DNA of 20,754 nt from Prevotella sp. UBA6387 (GCA_002437565.1 DJQL01000033.1:29216-49969); one strand, 5' to 3'; shown: positions 1 to 9,372, numbered from the stretch's first letter. Made by a program: numbers and translations. Notes: generated by a model from the sequence alone, not told the origin.

Positions 1-16
1 GAGGTACAATAAAAAC

Positions 17-472
17 ATGAAAGAAGATTCGACAAACAACAATAACGGCGAGAAAACGACAAAGCCAATCGATGATGACGCCGATACCGGGCTGTCGCTT
101 TCAAAAGTCATAGAAGAGCAAGCAACGGAAGGCGAATCCCCGCTGTCGAGGACTTTCTCGCTGGGAAAGATTCTTGGCGGCGACATCTTGAACACGTCGT
201 TCATGCGACGGCAAGTGTTGCTATTGTTGCTCATATCAATGTTAGTAGTGATATACATAGCCAACAGGTACTCTTGCCAACAAGACATAATACAAATAGA
301 CGCGCTCCAAAAGGAATTGAAAGACGCTAAGTACAAGGCACTGTCGAGCGACAGCAAGCTGACGGAGGAGAGCCGGCAAAGCAACGTCCTGGAGATGCTC
401 AAGAACAACAAAGACAGCACGCTGAAGATGCCAACGCAGCCACCTTACATCATAACGGTACCCGACAAATGA
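17..472 (+). CDS. FtsL-like cell division protein
   Basis: This is a 151-residue bitopic membrane protein of the Bacteroidetes FtsL-like type. About 65 residues of polar, Asn- and Asp-rich cytoplasmic tail precede one membrane segment (about residues 66-83), and a short periplasmic region begins with NRYSCQQ and looks helical or coiled-coil (about 88-130). FtsL normally joins FtsB and FtsQ to recruit and activate FtsWI at the septum. The identification rests on this topology, the ILGGDIL and RYSCQQ segments, and the position directly before ftsI. The stop overlaps the ftsI start by 4 bases (ATGA), which suggests translational coupling. rsmH would be expected just upstream, outside the window. 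The sequence is too divergent from proteobacterial FtsL for the symbol to be certain. Confidence 0.85.
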   Translation: MKEDSTNNNNGEKTTKPIDDDADTGLSLSKVIEEQATEGESPLSRTFSLGKILGGDILNTSFMRRQVLLLLLISMLVVIYIANRYSCQQDIIQIDALQKELKDAKYKALSSDSKLTEESRQSNVLEMLKNNKDSTLKMPTQPPYIITVPDK

Positions 473-2667
473 GCAAGTTCAACTACAAAGAGATAATACC
501 ACGCTTCAAATGTCTGGCCTGGCTTCTGGCAATTGGAGCGTTGATGGTGCTCGGGCAAGCCGTATACATCATGACGGTGAAGAAAGCCTACTGGATGAAA
601 GTGGCAAGCCGCGTCCGCCAGGACAGCGTGAGGACGCAACCCATACGCGGCAACATACTGTCATGCGACGGGCAGCTCCTCGCCTCGTCGCTGCCAGAGT
701 TCAAGATATACATGGACTTCCAGCAGCTCCACGAGGCCAAGCACGGCGACTCGCTTTGGCACGTCAAGCTCGACAGCATTTGCCAAGGCCTAAGCCGCAT
801 ATTCCCTGAGCAGAGCGCGCGGCAGTTCAAGGCACATCTCATGCAGGGATACAAAAAGCGACGAACATCGGGGCCGCACAAGGGTGAGAGGGTGCGCAAC
901 TGGGTCATCTGGCCCAAGCGCATCGACTACAACACCTACAGCCAAGTACGCGACTTGCCATTGTTCCGCCTGGGCAACAACAAGAGCGGCTTCCACTTTG
1001 ACGAGCTCAACGCCCGCGAGAATCCTTACGGGTCACTCGCCAAGCGCACGATAGGCGACGTGTTGCTCACCGACGAGGGCGGACGCTCCGCACGCTACGG
1101 GCTGGAGCTGAGCTACGACTCACTGCTGAAAGGCACCTATGGCACCGTGAGCAGACAGAAGGTGCTCGGTAAATATCTTAGCATAACAAACCGTGCGCCC
1201 ATCAACGGCTGCGACATCATGACGACAATCGACGTGGGCATGCAAGACCTCGCGGAAAGGGCACTCGTGAAGAAGCTCGAGGAGATTCAAGGAACCGTAG
1301 GGGTCGCGATAGTGATGGAAGTGTCTACGGGCGACATAAAGGCCATCGTGAACATGGAGAAATGCGACGACGGCAAATACCGCGAAATACAGAGCCACGC
1401 CGTCAGCGACTTGATGGAGCCTGGCTCGGTGTTCAAGACCGCTTCGGTGATGACCGCCCTTGAAGACGGGGTGTGCGACACGACGTTCAAGATTCCCACA
1501 GGCAACGGCATCTGGCATATCTATGGCCGCGACATGAAGGACAGCCACTGGAAGAGCGGCGGCTATGGCACCATATCCCTGGGGCGAGCCATGGAGCTGA
1601 GCTCCAACATCGGCGTGAGCTATACCATAGACAAGTTTTATCACAAAGACCCCGAAAAGTTCGTGCGCGGCATATACCGCACGGGCATCAACGGAGCTGG
1701 TGTGAAAATACCGATAGTGGGTCACGCCATGCCCGTGATAAGGATGCCGAAGAAGAACAAGCGCGGCGAGTGGATAAACTGGAGCAACACAGCCCTGCCA
1801 TGGATGAGCATCGGCTACGAGACGTTGATACCGCCGATCTACACTCTCACGTTCTATAACGCCATAGCAAACAATGGCCGCATGATGCAGCCCAGGTTCG
1901 TGAAAAGCGCTATCAAGGACGGCGACACCATCGCCACTTTCCCGCCACAGGTTGTGAGCGGCAAGGAGCATATCGCCTCCGACAAGACCTTGCGCATAGT
2001 GCAAGACCTGCTGCACAGGGTGGTGCTCAATGGCACAGGCAAGAAAGCATACAGCCCCAACTACTGGGTTTGCGGCAAGACAGGCACGGCCATGATTGCC
2101 AGCAACGGCAACTATCGAGGCACCGCACACAGCCTGCTATCATTCGCCGGATGGTTCGGCCAGAAAGACAGGCCTTATTACAGTTGCATAGTGTGCATGC
2201 AAAAATACGGCTTGCCAGCCTATGGATGGATGAGCAGCGAGGTGTTCAAGGAGATAGCCGACGGCATAATGGCAAAATACGTGAGATACAGCGTGAGCGA
2301 CGCCCACGACCCAAACTCAAGCATTATTCCCGACGTGAAGGCCGGGAACATTCTCTCGGCCGACTTTGTGCTCTCCTCGCTTGGAATATCGACCTACTCT
2401 AATTATCCTTTCAAGGAGAATGAGACACAACCAGTGTGGGGCGTGGCGGAACGGAGGCGTGGCTGCGTCAAGCTGATCAAGGACAAGGCGAGACGGCCAC
2501 GCGTCATGCCCGACGTTCGCGGCATGGGGGCGCGCGACGCCATATTCCTCGCCGAGTCGAGCGGAGTGAAATGCGCCATAAAAGGCCGTGGCAAGGTGAC
2601 GGAGCAAAGCATTGAGCCTGGGAAGAAAGTGAGAAAAGGCCAGAAGTGCTTGCTCACGCTCCAATAA
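469..2667 (+). CDS. ftsI: Septal peptidoglycan transpeptidase FtsI (class B PBP) with C-terminal PASTA
   Basis: This 732-residue class B penicillin-binding protein cross-links septal peptidoglycan in the periplasm with FtsW. A short cytoplasmic tail and one membrane anchor (about residues 15-36) come first. A dimerisation/pedestal domain follows to about residue 230, then the transpeptidase domain. The catalytic motifs are intact: S320-x-x-K323 (GSVFKT), S378-S-N380, and K537-T-G539 (CGKTGT). The C-terminus carries one clear PASTA-like repeat (about 678-732, beginning RVMPDVRG) and a weaker one before it (about 618-655, beginning SIIPDVKAG). The pair makes it longer than E. coli FtsI (588 residues). 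It starts inside the ftsL stop codon and is followed by a 64-base gap to murE. PASTA-tailed FtsI is known in Bacteroidetes, so the architecture is expected. Confidence 0.95.
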   Translation: MSKFNYKEIIPRFKCLAWLLAIGALMVLGQAVYIMTVKKAYWMKVASRVRQDSVRTQPIRGNILSCDGQLLASSLPEFKIYMDFQQLHEAKHGDSLWHVKLDSICQGLSRIFPEQSARQFKAHLMQGYKKRRTSGPHKGERVRNWVIWPKRIDYNTYSQVRDLPLFRLGNNKSGFHFDELNARENPYGSLAKRTIGDVLLTDEGGRSARYGLELSYDSLLKGTYGTVSRQKVLGKYLSITNRAPINGCDIMTTIDVGMQDLAERALVKKLEEIQGTVGVAIVMEVSTGDIKAIVNMEKCDDGKYREIQSHAVSDLMEPGSVFKTASVMTALEDGVCDTTFKIPTGNGIWHIYGRDMKDSHWKSGGYGTISLGRAMELSSNIGVSYTIDKFYHKDPEKFVRGIYRTGINGAGVKIPIVGHAMPVIRMPKKNKRGEWINWSNTALPWMSIGYETLIPPIYTLTFYNAIANNGRMMQPRFVKSAIKDGDTIATFPPQVVSGKEHIASDKTLRIVQDLLHRVVLNGTGKKAYSPNYWVCGKTGTAMIASNGNYRGTAHSLLSFAGWFGQKDRPYYSCIVCMQKYGLPAYGWMSSEVFKEIADGIMAKYVRYSVSDAHDPNSSIIPDVKAGNILSADFVLSSLGISTYSNYPFKENETQPVWGVAERRRGCVKLIKDKARRPRVMPDVRGMGARDAIFLAESSGVKCAIKGRGKVTEQSIEPGKKVRKGQKCLLTLQ

Positions 2668-2731
2668 CACACGAACAATACAAGAGAACACATATTATAA
2701 AAATAAGACAACAAACAAAGACACATAAGAC

Positions 2732-4183
2732 ATGAAACTGCAAGAACTTTTGAAGAACATCAAGCCGCTCCGCATCGAGGGCAGCACAGATGTAGACATC
2801 ACGGGGGTAAACATCGACTCGCGCAAGATTAAGGATGGACATCTCTTCGTGGCCATGAAAGGCACGCAGACAGACGGACACAAGTTCATACCCAAGGCCT
2901 TGGAACTTGGCGCAAGGGCCGTGCTTTGCGAGGATATGCCAGAAAAGCTCGCCGATGGCGTGACCTACGTCCAAGTGGAAAGCACGGAAGACGCGGTTGG
3001 CAAGGTGGCAACGCTTTTCCATGGCGACCCATCAAAGCACTTGACACTCGTGGGGGTGACAGGGACAAACGGCAAGACAACCATCGCCACATTATTATAT
3101 AACATGTTTCGTGAGTTCGGCTATCGTTGCGGTCTTCTCTCAACCGTCTGCAACTACATAGACGGCAAGCCAATACCTGCCGACCACACCACGCCAGACC
3201 CGATAGAGCTGAACGAGCTCTTGGGCGAGATGGTCAAGGCAGGGTGCCAATACGCCTTCATGGAGTGCTCGTCGCACGCCATACACCAGAAGCGCATAGG
3301 CGGGCTGAAGTTCGCCGGAGGCATCTTCACCAACCTCACGCGCGACCACCTCGACTACCACAAGACATTCGAGAACTATCGCAACGCCAAAAAGGCATTC
3401 TTCGACGGACTGCCCAAATCGGCTTTCGCCATTACCAACGCCGACGACAAGAACGGCATGATAATGGTGCAAAACACCAAAGCCACCGTCAAGACTTACT
3501 CCATACGCCAGATGGCAGACTTCCGCGCGCACATCATAGAGATGCATTTCGCCGGTATGTATCTTGACATAGACGGCCACGAGGTGGGTGTGAGGTTCAT
3601 TGGCAAATTCAACGTGTCGAACCTCCTCGCCGTATATGCGGCCGCACGCATGCTCGGAAAAGAGCCAGAGGAAATTCTCGTGGTGCTTAGCACCCTGCAC
3701 AGCGTCAGTGGCCGACTGGAGCCCATAGCATCGCCAGCAGGTTTCACCGCGATAGTGGACTACGCCCACACGCCAGACGCCCTTGAGAACGTGCTCAACG
3801 CCATACACGAGGTGCTCAACGGCAAGGGACACGTCATCACGGTATGCGGAGCCGGAGGGAACCGCGACCACGGCAAACGACCGCTCATGGCGCAAGAGGC
3901 GGTGAAGCAAAGCGACAAGGTGATCATCACAAGCGACAACCCACGCTTTGAAGATCCACAAGCCATCATCGACGACATGGTAGCTGGACTCGACAAGGAG
4001 CAGATGAAGAAAGTCATAACCATCGTGGACCGCAAGGAGGCAATAAAGACGGCGTGCATGATGGCGCAGAAAGGCGACGTGGTGCTCGTGGCGGGAAAGG
4101 GCCATGAGAACTATCAAGAGGTGATGGGCGTGAAGCATCATTTTGATGACAAGGAAGTGCTACACGACATCTTCAACAACTAA
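2732..4183 (+). CDS. murE: UDP-MurNAc-tripeptide ligase MurE (meso-DAP type)
   Basis: This cytoplasmic Mur ligase, 483 residues, adds the third stem-peptide residue to UDP-MurNAc-L-Ala-D-Glu using ATP. It has the usual three parts: a UDP-substrate domain (about 1-95), the ATPase domain with P-loop GTNGKTT (G111-T117), and a C-terminal Rossmann-like domain. K220 in the YRNAKKAF segment matches the position of the carbamylated lysine of the family. The specificity motif D402-N-P-R405 is the form known for meso-diaminopimelate ligases, so a DAP-type wall is inferred. It lies 64 bases after ftsI and 75 before mraY. No promoter-like box was seen in either gap. Length is normal for the family. Confidence 0.96.
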   Translation: MKLQELLKNIKPLRIEGSTDVDITGVNIDSRKIKDGHLFVAMKGTQTDGHKFIPKALELGARAVLCEDMPEKLADGVTYVQVESTEDAVGKVATLFHGDPSKHLTLVGVTGTNGKTTIATLLYNMFREFGYRCGLLSTVCNYIDGKPIPADHTTPDPIELNELLGEMVKAGCQYAFMECSSHAIHQKRIGGLKFAGGIFTNLTRDHLDYHKTFENYRNAKKAFFDGLPKSAFAITNADDKNGMIMVQNTKATVKTYSIRQMADFRAHIIEMHFAGMYLDIDGHEVGVRFIGKFNVSNLLAVYAAARMLGKEPEEILVVLSTLHSVSGRLEPIASPAGFTAIVDYAHTPDALENVLNAIHEVLNGKGHVITVCGAGGNRDHGKRPLMAQEAVKQSDKVIITSDNPRFEDPQAIIDDMVAGLDKEQMKKVITIVDRKEAIKTACMMAQKGDVVLVAGKGHENYQEVMGVKHHFDDKEVLHDIFNN

Positions 4184-4197
4184 GAAGCAACAAACAA

Positions 4198-4232
4198 ATA
4201 TGCCATATATCGTGGATAAACGAATGGCATAG
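4198..4232 (+). other. Hairpin in the murE-mraY spacer
   Basis: Two complementary 8-base arms (TATGCCAT at 4199-4206, ATGGCATA at 4224-4231) enclose a second 4-bp stem (TCGT 4210-4213 with ACGA 4220-4223), a 3-base bulge and a 6-base loop. No T run follows, so it is not an ordinary intrinsic terminator. It occupies one of the two largest spacers in the cell wall part of the cluster. A role in mRNA processing or stability is possible but unproven. Confidence 0.45.
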
Positions 4233-4258
4233 AGTAATAGAATACAGAACTAAAAGAA

Positions 4259-5530
4259 ATGCTGTACTATCTTTTTCGTTTTCTTGAGCAATTTGGCATA
4301 TCAGGCTCAGGAATGTGGGGCTACATCTCGTTCAGGGCTCTCTTGGCGCTCATCCTGTCACTCGTCATCTCGGCATGGTTCGGCGAGAAATTCATAAAGT
4401 ACCTCAAGAGGAAACAGATCACGGAAACCCAGCGCGACGCCAAGATTGACCCCTATGGAGTGAAGAAGATTGGCGTGCCATCAATGGGAGGCATCATCAT
4501 CATCGTGTCAATACTCATACCCGTGCTCTTGCTCGGGCGACTGAGGAACATATACATTATCCTGATGATTGTCACCACGGTATGGCTCGGATTCCTCGGT
4601 GGGCTCGACGACTTCATAAAGATATTCCGCCGCAACAAGGAAGGTCTGAAAGGCAAGTACAAGATTATCGGCCAGGTCTCCATCGGCCTCATAGTAGGCT
4701 TGACCCTATGGATGTCGCCCGACGTGAAGATGAACGAGAACCTCACCATAAGTAGGCAAAACGGCCAGGAAGTGGTGGTGAAACACCGTGCCGTGGCCCA
4801 CAAGTCGCTGAAGACCACCATACCATTCGTGAAAGACCACAACCTCGACTACTCGAAGATAATGTCGTTTTGCGGCAAGTACAAGACCGCTGCCGGCTGG
4901 ATATTGTTCGTAGTGATGACCATCCTCGTGGTGACGGCGGTGAGCAATGGCGCAAACCTCAACGATGGCATGGACGGCATGTGCGCCGGCAACTCGGCTA
5001 TAATAGGAGTGGCGCTCGGAATACTCGCCTACGTGAGCTCGCACATACAATTCGCCGCATACTTGAACATAATGTACATTCCCGGCTCTCAAGAGCTCGT
5101 CGTGTTCCTGTGCGCGTTCATTGGCGCGCTGATAGGTTTCTTGTGGTACAACGCCTACCCCGCGCAAGTGTTCATGGGCGACACGGGCAGCCTCACCATA
5201 GGCGGCATCATAGGCGTGTGTGCCGTGATAATCCACAAGGAACTACTTCTGCCGATACTCTGCGGAATATTCTTCGTGGAGAGCCTGTCGGTGATAGTGC
5301 AGGTGTGGTATTACAAGTTGGGTAAGCGGCATGGCATAAAGCAGCGCATATTCAAACGCACGCCAATACACGACAACTTCCGCGTGACACCGGAGCAGCT
5401 CGACCCAGACTGCAAGTACCTCATAAAGAGTCCGCGCTCTGCAAAGCATGAGGCAAAGATAACCATCAGGTTCTGGATCGTGACCATCATCCTCGCGGCA
5501 CTGACAATCATAACATTGAAGATAAGATAA
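4259..5530 (+). CDS. mraY: Phospho-MurNAc-pentapeptide transferase MraY
   Basis: MraY, 423 residues, is an integral membrane enzyme that transfers phospho-MurNAc-pentapeptide from UDP to undecaprenyl phosphate, making lipid I on the cytoplasmic face. The protein is strongly hydrophobic, with about ten membrane segments. Family motifs are present: the Asp pair D117-D118 in GGLDDFIK, N235-D236-G-M-D239 in NLNDGMDG, and D308 in FMGDTGSL. A polar stretch around residues 155-200 is an extra loop compared with the 360-residue E. coli enzyme; I believe longer MraY proteins are usual in Bacteroidetes. The last segment (about 400-420) is also hydrophobic. murD begins only 13 bases later. Confidence 0.96.
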   Translation: MLYYLFRFLEQFGISGSGMWGYISFRALLALILSLVISAWFGEKFIKYLKRKQITETQRDAKIDPYGVKKIGVPSMGGIIIIVSILIPVLLLGRLRNIYIILMIVTTVWLGFLGGLDDFIKIFRRNKEGLKGKYKIIGQVSIGLIVGLTLWMSPDVKMNENLTISRQNGQEVVVKHRAVAHKSLKTTIPFVKDHNLDYSKIMSFCGKYKTAAGWILFVVMTILVVTAVSNGANLNDGMDGMCAGNSAIIGVALGILAYVSSHIQFAAYLNIMYIPGSQELVVFLCAFIGALIGFLWYNAYPAQVFMGDTGSLTIGGIIGVCAVIIHKELLLPILCGIFFVESLSVIVQVWYYKLGKRHGIKQRIFKRTPIHDNFRVTPEQLDPDCKYLIKSPRSAKHEAKITIRFWIVTIILAALTIITLKIR

Positions 5531-5543
5531 ACTGATAATAAAA

Positions 5544-6875
5544 ATGAAACGCATAGTAGTCTTAGGCGCGGGAGAAAGCGGCGCGGGAGCCGCTGTCCTG
5601 GCAAAGAAAGAAGGTTTCGACGTGTTCGTTTCCGACATGTCAAAGATAAAGGACAACTATAAGAAAATGCTCGACGACCACGGCATTGAGTGGGAAGAAG
5701 GGCATCACTCTGAGGAGAAGATTCTGAACGCCGACGAGGTAATAAAGAGCCCCGGCATACCAAAGGAAGCCCCCATGATACAGAAGCTCATGAAGCAGGG
5801 CACGCACATCATCAGCGAGATAGAGTTCGCCGGACGCTATACCCACTCGAAGATGATTTGCATAACTGGCTCAAACGGCAAAACTACAACGACATCGTTG
5901 ATATACCACATCTTCAAGAAGGCGGGATACGATGCCGGACTCGCTGGAAACATCGGGCGCAGTCTCGCGCTGCAAGTGGCGGAAGACCCTCACGAGTATT
6001 ATATAATAGAGTTGAGCTCGTTCCAGCTCGACAACATGTACGACTTCCACGCCAATATCGCCATCCTGCTCAACATCACCCCAGACCACCTCGACAGGTA
6101 CGACTTCAAGTTTGAGAACTACGCCGATGCCAAGATGCGCATAACGCAAAACCAAACCGCGGACGACAGCTTCATCTTCTGGAACGACGACCCTGTTATC
6201 AAAAAAGAGATGGAGAAGTTTGACATCCACGCCGTGAAATGCCCATTCTCGGAAATAAAGGAGGACGCAGCCGTGGCATACACAGAAGAGGGAGAATACA
6301 AGATTGAATACCCCACCCCATTCAACATGGAACAAGAGGAGCTTTCGCTAACGGGCAAACACAACCTCTACAACAGCCTCGCCGCCGGCCTCGCCGCGAA
6401 CATAAGCGGCATAAAGAAAGATGTCATTCGCAAGAGCCTCAGCGACTTTCCTGGCGTGGAACATCGTTTGGAGAAGGTGTGCAAAGTTGGTGGCGTGCAA
6501 TATGTCAACGACTCGAAAGCCACCAACGTGGACGCTTGCTGGTATGCCCTGGAAAGCATGCGCACGCCAACAATCCTGATTCTTGGCGGCAAGGACAAGG
6601 GCAACGACTATCACCACATCTTCGACCTGGTAAAGAAAAAGTGCGTGGGATTGGTGTACCTTGGTGCCGACAACACTAAGCTACATCGGAATTTCGACTC
6701 ATTCGGCATCCCCGTGCGCGACACCCACTGCATGGCCGACTGCGTGAAGGCTTGCTATGAGATGGCAAAGCCTGGCGACACCGTGCTGTTGTCGCCGTGC
6801 TGTGCGTCGTTCGACCTGTTCAAGAACATGGAAGACAGGGGCGAGCAGTTCAAGACATTAGTAAGAAACCTGTAA
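5544..6875 (+). CDS. murD: UDP-MurNAc-L-alanine:D-glutamate ligase MurD
   Basis: This 443-residue cytoplasmic ligase adds D-glutamate to UDP-MurNAc-L-alanine. The N-terminal Rossmann-like domain opens with VVLGAGESGAGAA, a motif typical of MurD. The ATPase domain carries P-loop GSNGKTTTT (from G109, lysine K113). The central segment includes LNITPDHLDRY, and the C-terminal domain holds VNDSKATN and the late SPCCASFDLF segment with its conserved Ser-Phe-Asp. Length is usual for MurD. It sits 13 bases after mraY and 20 before ftsW, consistent with one polycistronic message. Confidence 0.96.
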   Translation: MKRIVVLGAGESGAGAAVLAKKEGFDVFVSDMSKIKDNYKKMLDDHGIEWEEGHHSEEKILNADEVIKSPGIPKEAPMIQKLMKQGTHIISEIEFAGRYTHSKMICITGSNGKTTTTSLIYHIFKKAGYDAGLAGNIGRSLALQVAEDPHEYYIIELSSFQLDNMYDFHANIAILLNITPDHLDRYDFKFENYADAKMRITQNQTADDSFIFWNDDPVIKKEMEKFDIHAVKCPFSEIKEDAAVAYTEEGEYKIEYPTPFNMEQEELSLTGKHNLYNSLAAGLAANISGIKKDVIRKSLSDFPGVEHRLEKVCKVGGVQYVNDSKATNVDACWYALESMRTPTILILGGKDKGNDYHHIFDLVKKKCVGLVYLGADNTKLHRNFDSFGIPVRDTHCMADCVKACYEMAKPGDTVLLSPCCASFDLFKNMEDRGEQFKTLVRNL

Positions 6876-6895
6876 TGGATTTTTGAAGACGGAAA

Positions 6896-8200
6896 ATGAG
6901 CAAGCGAGTAAGTGGTATATTCAAAGGCGACAAGGTCATCTGGATGGTGTTCTTCTTCCTTTGCATCATCAGCGCGGTGGAGGTGTTCTCTGCCCTGTCA
7001 TCGCTGACGTTCAAGACAGGAGACTACATCAGCCCTATGCTCAAGCACGTCGGCCTGTTGCTTTTGGGTATATTCTCCATGATAATCACTTTGAACATAC
7101 CGTGCCGGTACTTCAAGCTGGCGACGCCATTCCTGATAATAGGTTGCTTTCTTGCATTGGTATGTGCCGACTTCTTTGGCCAAAGCATCAACGGCGCCGG
7201 ACGATGGCTGACGATTTTCGGAATAAGGTTCCAACCATCGGAGATAGCCAAGGGCACCATGGTACTCGCCACGGCGCAAATTCTCAGCGCCATGCAGACA
7301 GACCGCGGAGCCGACAGGCACGCCGTACTCTACATAATTATCATATGGTTTTGTTTAGTGCCACTCATCTTCTTCGAGAACCTGTCCACGGCGGTTCTTC
7401 TCAGCGTGACAGTGTTCTTGATGATGATCATAGGCCACGTGCCCGCGAGACAACTGCTGAAAATAGTGGTAACGGTGGTTGCCGTACTCATCGTGGGCGT
7501 GTCATTGGTCTTCGCCATAGGCGACGACAAAGACGCAGACAACGACAACAAGACCTATTCTGAGATGGTGACGAAAAACGGCAAGACCGTAGAGAGCACC
7601 CAGCGGCACGGGCTGCTGCACCGCATGGACACGTGGAAGGCAAGGCTCAAGAAGTTTGGCGAAGATAAATACACCATACCGCCAGAGAAGGTGGATCTCG
7701 ACAAGGACGCGCAAATATCATACGCCAACATAGCCATAGCCTCAAGCAACTTCATAGGCAAAGGCCCTGGCAACAGCGAGGAACGCGACTTCCTGCCACA
7801 GGCATACTCCGACTACATTTATGCCATCATAATAGAGGAGACTGGATTGCTCGGCGCGTCATTCGTGGCGATGCTCTACATCACCCTGCTCTTCCGCGTT
7901 GGCATCATAGCCAACCGATGCGAGAACAACTTCCCTGCAATTCTCGTCATGGGCTTAGGATTGATGATTGTCATACAAGCTTTGTCCAACATGTGCGTGG
8001 CGGTTGGCATAGCGCCGGTGACAGGGCAGCCTCTTCCCCTAATAAGCAGGGGAGGGTCATCCACGGTAATAAACTGCGTGTACATAGGAATGATACTCAG
8101 CGTGAGCCGCACGGCAAAGAAGAATAATGTCTATACCGCGAAGAAGACTGTAGCAGTGGCAACAGCTCCAGAAATGACAGACAATATAGAACAGAAATAA
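6896..8200 (+). CDS. ftsW: Septal peptidoglycan glycosyltransferase FtsW (SEDS)
   Basis: This is a 434-residue SEDS-family membrane protein that polymerises lipid II into septal glycan strands in complex with FtsI. Several hydrophobic helices are visible. SEDS motifs present include INGAGRWLTIFGIRFQPSE, then KGPGNSEERDFLPQAYSDYIY, and TGQPLPLISRGGSS near the C-terminus. D306 in the YSDYIY segment aligns with the catalytic aspartate known from E. coli FtsW (D297). A polar loop of about 70 residues (about 205-280) separates the two halves, and the tail is lysine-rich. It is called FtsW rather than RodA because of its place in the dcw cluster. A 62-base gap to murG contains a promoter-like box. 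Confidence 0.94.
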   Translation: MSKRVSGIFKGDKVIWMVFFFLCIISAVEVFSALSSLTFKTGDYISPMLKHVGLLLLGIFSMIITLNIPCRYFKLATPFLIIGCFLALVCADFFGQSINGAGRWLTIFGIRFQPSEIAKGTMVLATAQILSAMQTDRGADRHAVLYIIIIWFCLVPLIFFENLSTAVLLSVTVFLMMIIGHVPARQLLKIVVTVVAVLIVGVSLVFAIGDDKDADNDNKTYSEMVTKNGKTVESTQRHGLLHRMDTWKARLKKFGEDKYTIPPEKVDLDKDAQISYANIAIASSNFIGKGPGNSEERDFLPQAYSDYIYAIIIEETGLLGASFVAMLYITLLFRVGIIANRCENNFPAILVMGLGLMIVIQALSNMCVAVGIAPVTGQPLPLISRGGSSTVINCVYIGMILSVSRTAKKNNVYTAKKTVAVATAPEMTDNIEQK

Positions 8201-8238
8201 TTTAGGCGAATAATAGTCACGAAAAGAAAAAAAATGAT

Positions 8239-8246
8239 TACTTTTG
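8239..8246 (+). promoter_or_regulatory. Candidate internal promoter before murG (-7 box)
   Basis: TACTTTTG matches the Bacteroidetes -7 consensus TAnnTTTG and lies 16 bases before the murG start, in the 62-base ftsW-murG gap. No TTTG -33 box was found at the expected 19-21 base distance, so the site is only a candidate. If used, it would give murG and the downstream division genes their own transcription start with a very short leader. Confidence 0.35.
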
Positions 8247-8262
8247 CCGAAAATGTACTAAA

Positions 8263-9372
8263 ATGGAAAAAGAGCTAAGAGTTATCGTCAGCGGAGGAGG
8301 AACAGGTGGGCACATATTCCCAGCCATCAGCATTGCCAACGCCATAAAGGCCAAGCATCCAGAGGCAAAGATTCTGTTCATAGGAGCCTTGGGGCGCATG
8401 GAGATGCAACGCGTCCCGCAGGCAGGCTACGAGATAAAGGGCTTGCCCGTGAAAGGATTGGTCCGCCCTATCTACTCGCTGAAAAACATCATTGTTGGCA
8501 TCGACTTCCTCAGGAGTAAGTTCATGGCAAAACGCATCGTGCGGAAGTTTAAGCCCGACGTGGCAGTAGGGGTAGGCGGATACGCCAGTGCAGCCGCGCT
8601 CGACGCCGCCCAAGCATTAGGGGTGCCATGCCTCATACAAGAGCAAAACTCCTATGCAGGCAAGACCAACAAGTTGCTCGCCAACGGCGCGAAGAAGATT
8701 TGCGTGGCATACAATGGCATGGAGAGATTCTTCCCTGCAGACAAAATCATAATGACTGGTAACCCGGTGAGGCAAAACGTGGTCAACGACAACATCTCAA
8801 AGCAAGAGGCAAGGAAGAAGTTCGGACTCGACCCTGACAAGAAGACCATCCTGCTCGTTGGCGGAAGCCTTGGAGCAAGAACCATCAACGACAGCATGAG
8901 GCTCCACCTCAAAGAGGTGAAAGACGCCAACGTGCAGTTCATATGGCAGACGGGCAAATACTACAACGCCGAGATGAACAAGGCCGTAAGCGATTTTGGG
9001 GAGATACCCAACCTCAAAGTTCTCGACTTCATTACCGACATGGGAGCGGCCTACAACGCCGCAGACCTCGTGATAAGCCGTGCTGGAGCAAGCTCCATAA
9101 GCGAGTTCTGCCTAATAGGCAAGCCTGTGATACTCGTCCCAAGCCCCAACGTGGCAGAAGACCACCAAACCAAAAACGCCATGGCGCTCGTCAACAAAGA
9201 CGCGGCAATATACGTGAAAGACGCAGAGGCCCCAGAAGTGTTGCTCAAACGAGCACTTACAATAGTCAACGACGACGAAAAGCTAAAGTCGCTAAGCGAG
9301 AACATTAAGAAGCTCGGCTTGCCCAACTCGGCAGATGTCATCGCCGATGAGGTGCTTAAACTCGTCCGTTGA
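8263..9372 (+). CDS. murG: UDP-GlcNAc:lipid I N-acetylglucosaminyltransferase MurG
   Basis: This 369-residue GT28-family glycosyltransferase attaches GlcNAc to lipid I, making lipid II on the inner face of the membrane. The N-terminal glycine-rich loop GGGTGGHIFPA (residues 11-21) is diagnostic. A second GGSLGAR loop opens the C-terminal Rossmann domain, and the donor-binding segment includes ISRAGASSISE with PSPNVAEDHQTKNA. Length is normal. The start at MEKELRV leaves the usual few residues before the first strand. A nearer upstream ATG at 8235 is out of frame. murC follows after 39 bases. Confidence 0.96.
   Translation: MEKELRVIVSGGGTGGHIFPAISIANAIKAKHPEAKILFIGALGRMEMQRVPQAGYEIKGLPVKGLVRPIYSLKNIIVGIDFLRSKFMAKRIVRKFKPDVAVGVGGYASAAALDAAQALGVPCLIQEQNSYAGKTNKLLANGAKKICVAYNGMERFFPADKIIMTGNPVRQNVVNDNISKQEARKKFGLDPDKKTILLVGGSLGARTINDSMRLHLKEVKDANVQFIWQTGKYYNAEMNKAVSDFGEIPNLKVLDFITDMGAAYNAADLVISRAGASSISEFCLIGKPVILVPSPNVAEDHQTKNAMALVNKDAAIYVKDAEAPEVLLKRALTIVNDDEKLKSLSENIKKLGLPNSADVIADEVLKLVR

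Noticed and set aside
1120..2130. 336-residue open frame on the - strand inside ftsI
   Set aside because: It is fully antisense to a gene with all catalytic motifs intact, and its sequence is rich in His, Ala and Val as expected from reading biased codons backwards.
3140..4141. 333-residue open frame on the - strand inside murE
   Set aside because: It is fully antisense to a complete Mur ligase and shows no recognisable motif or signal.
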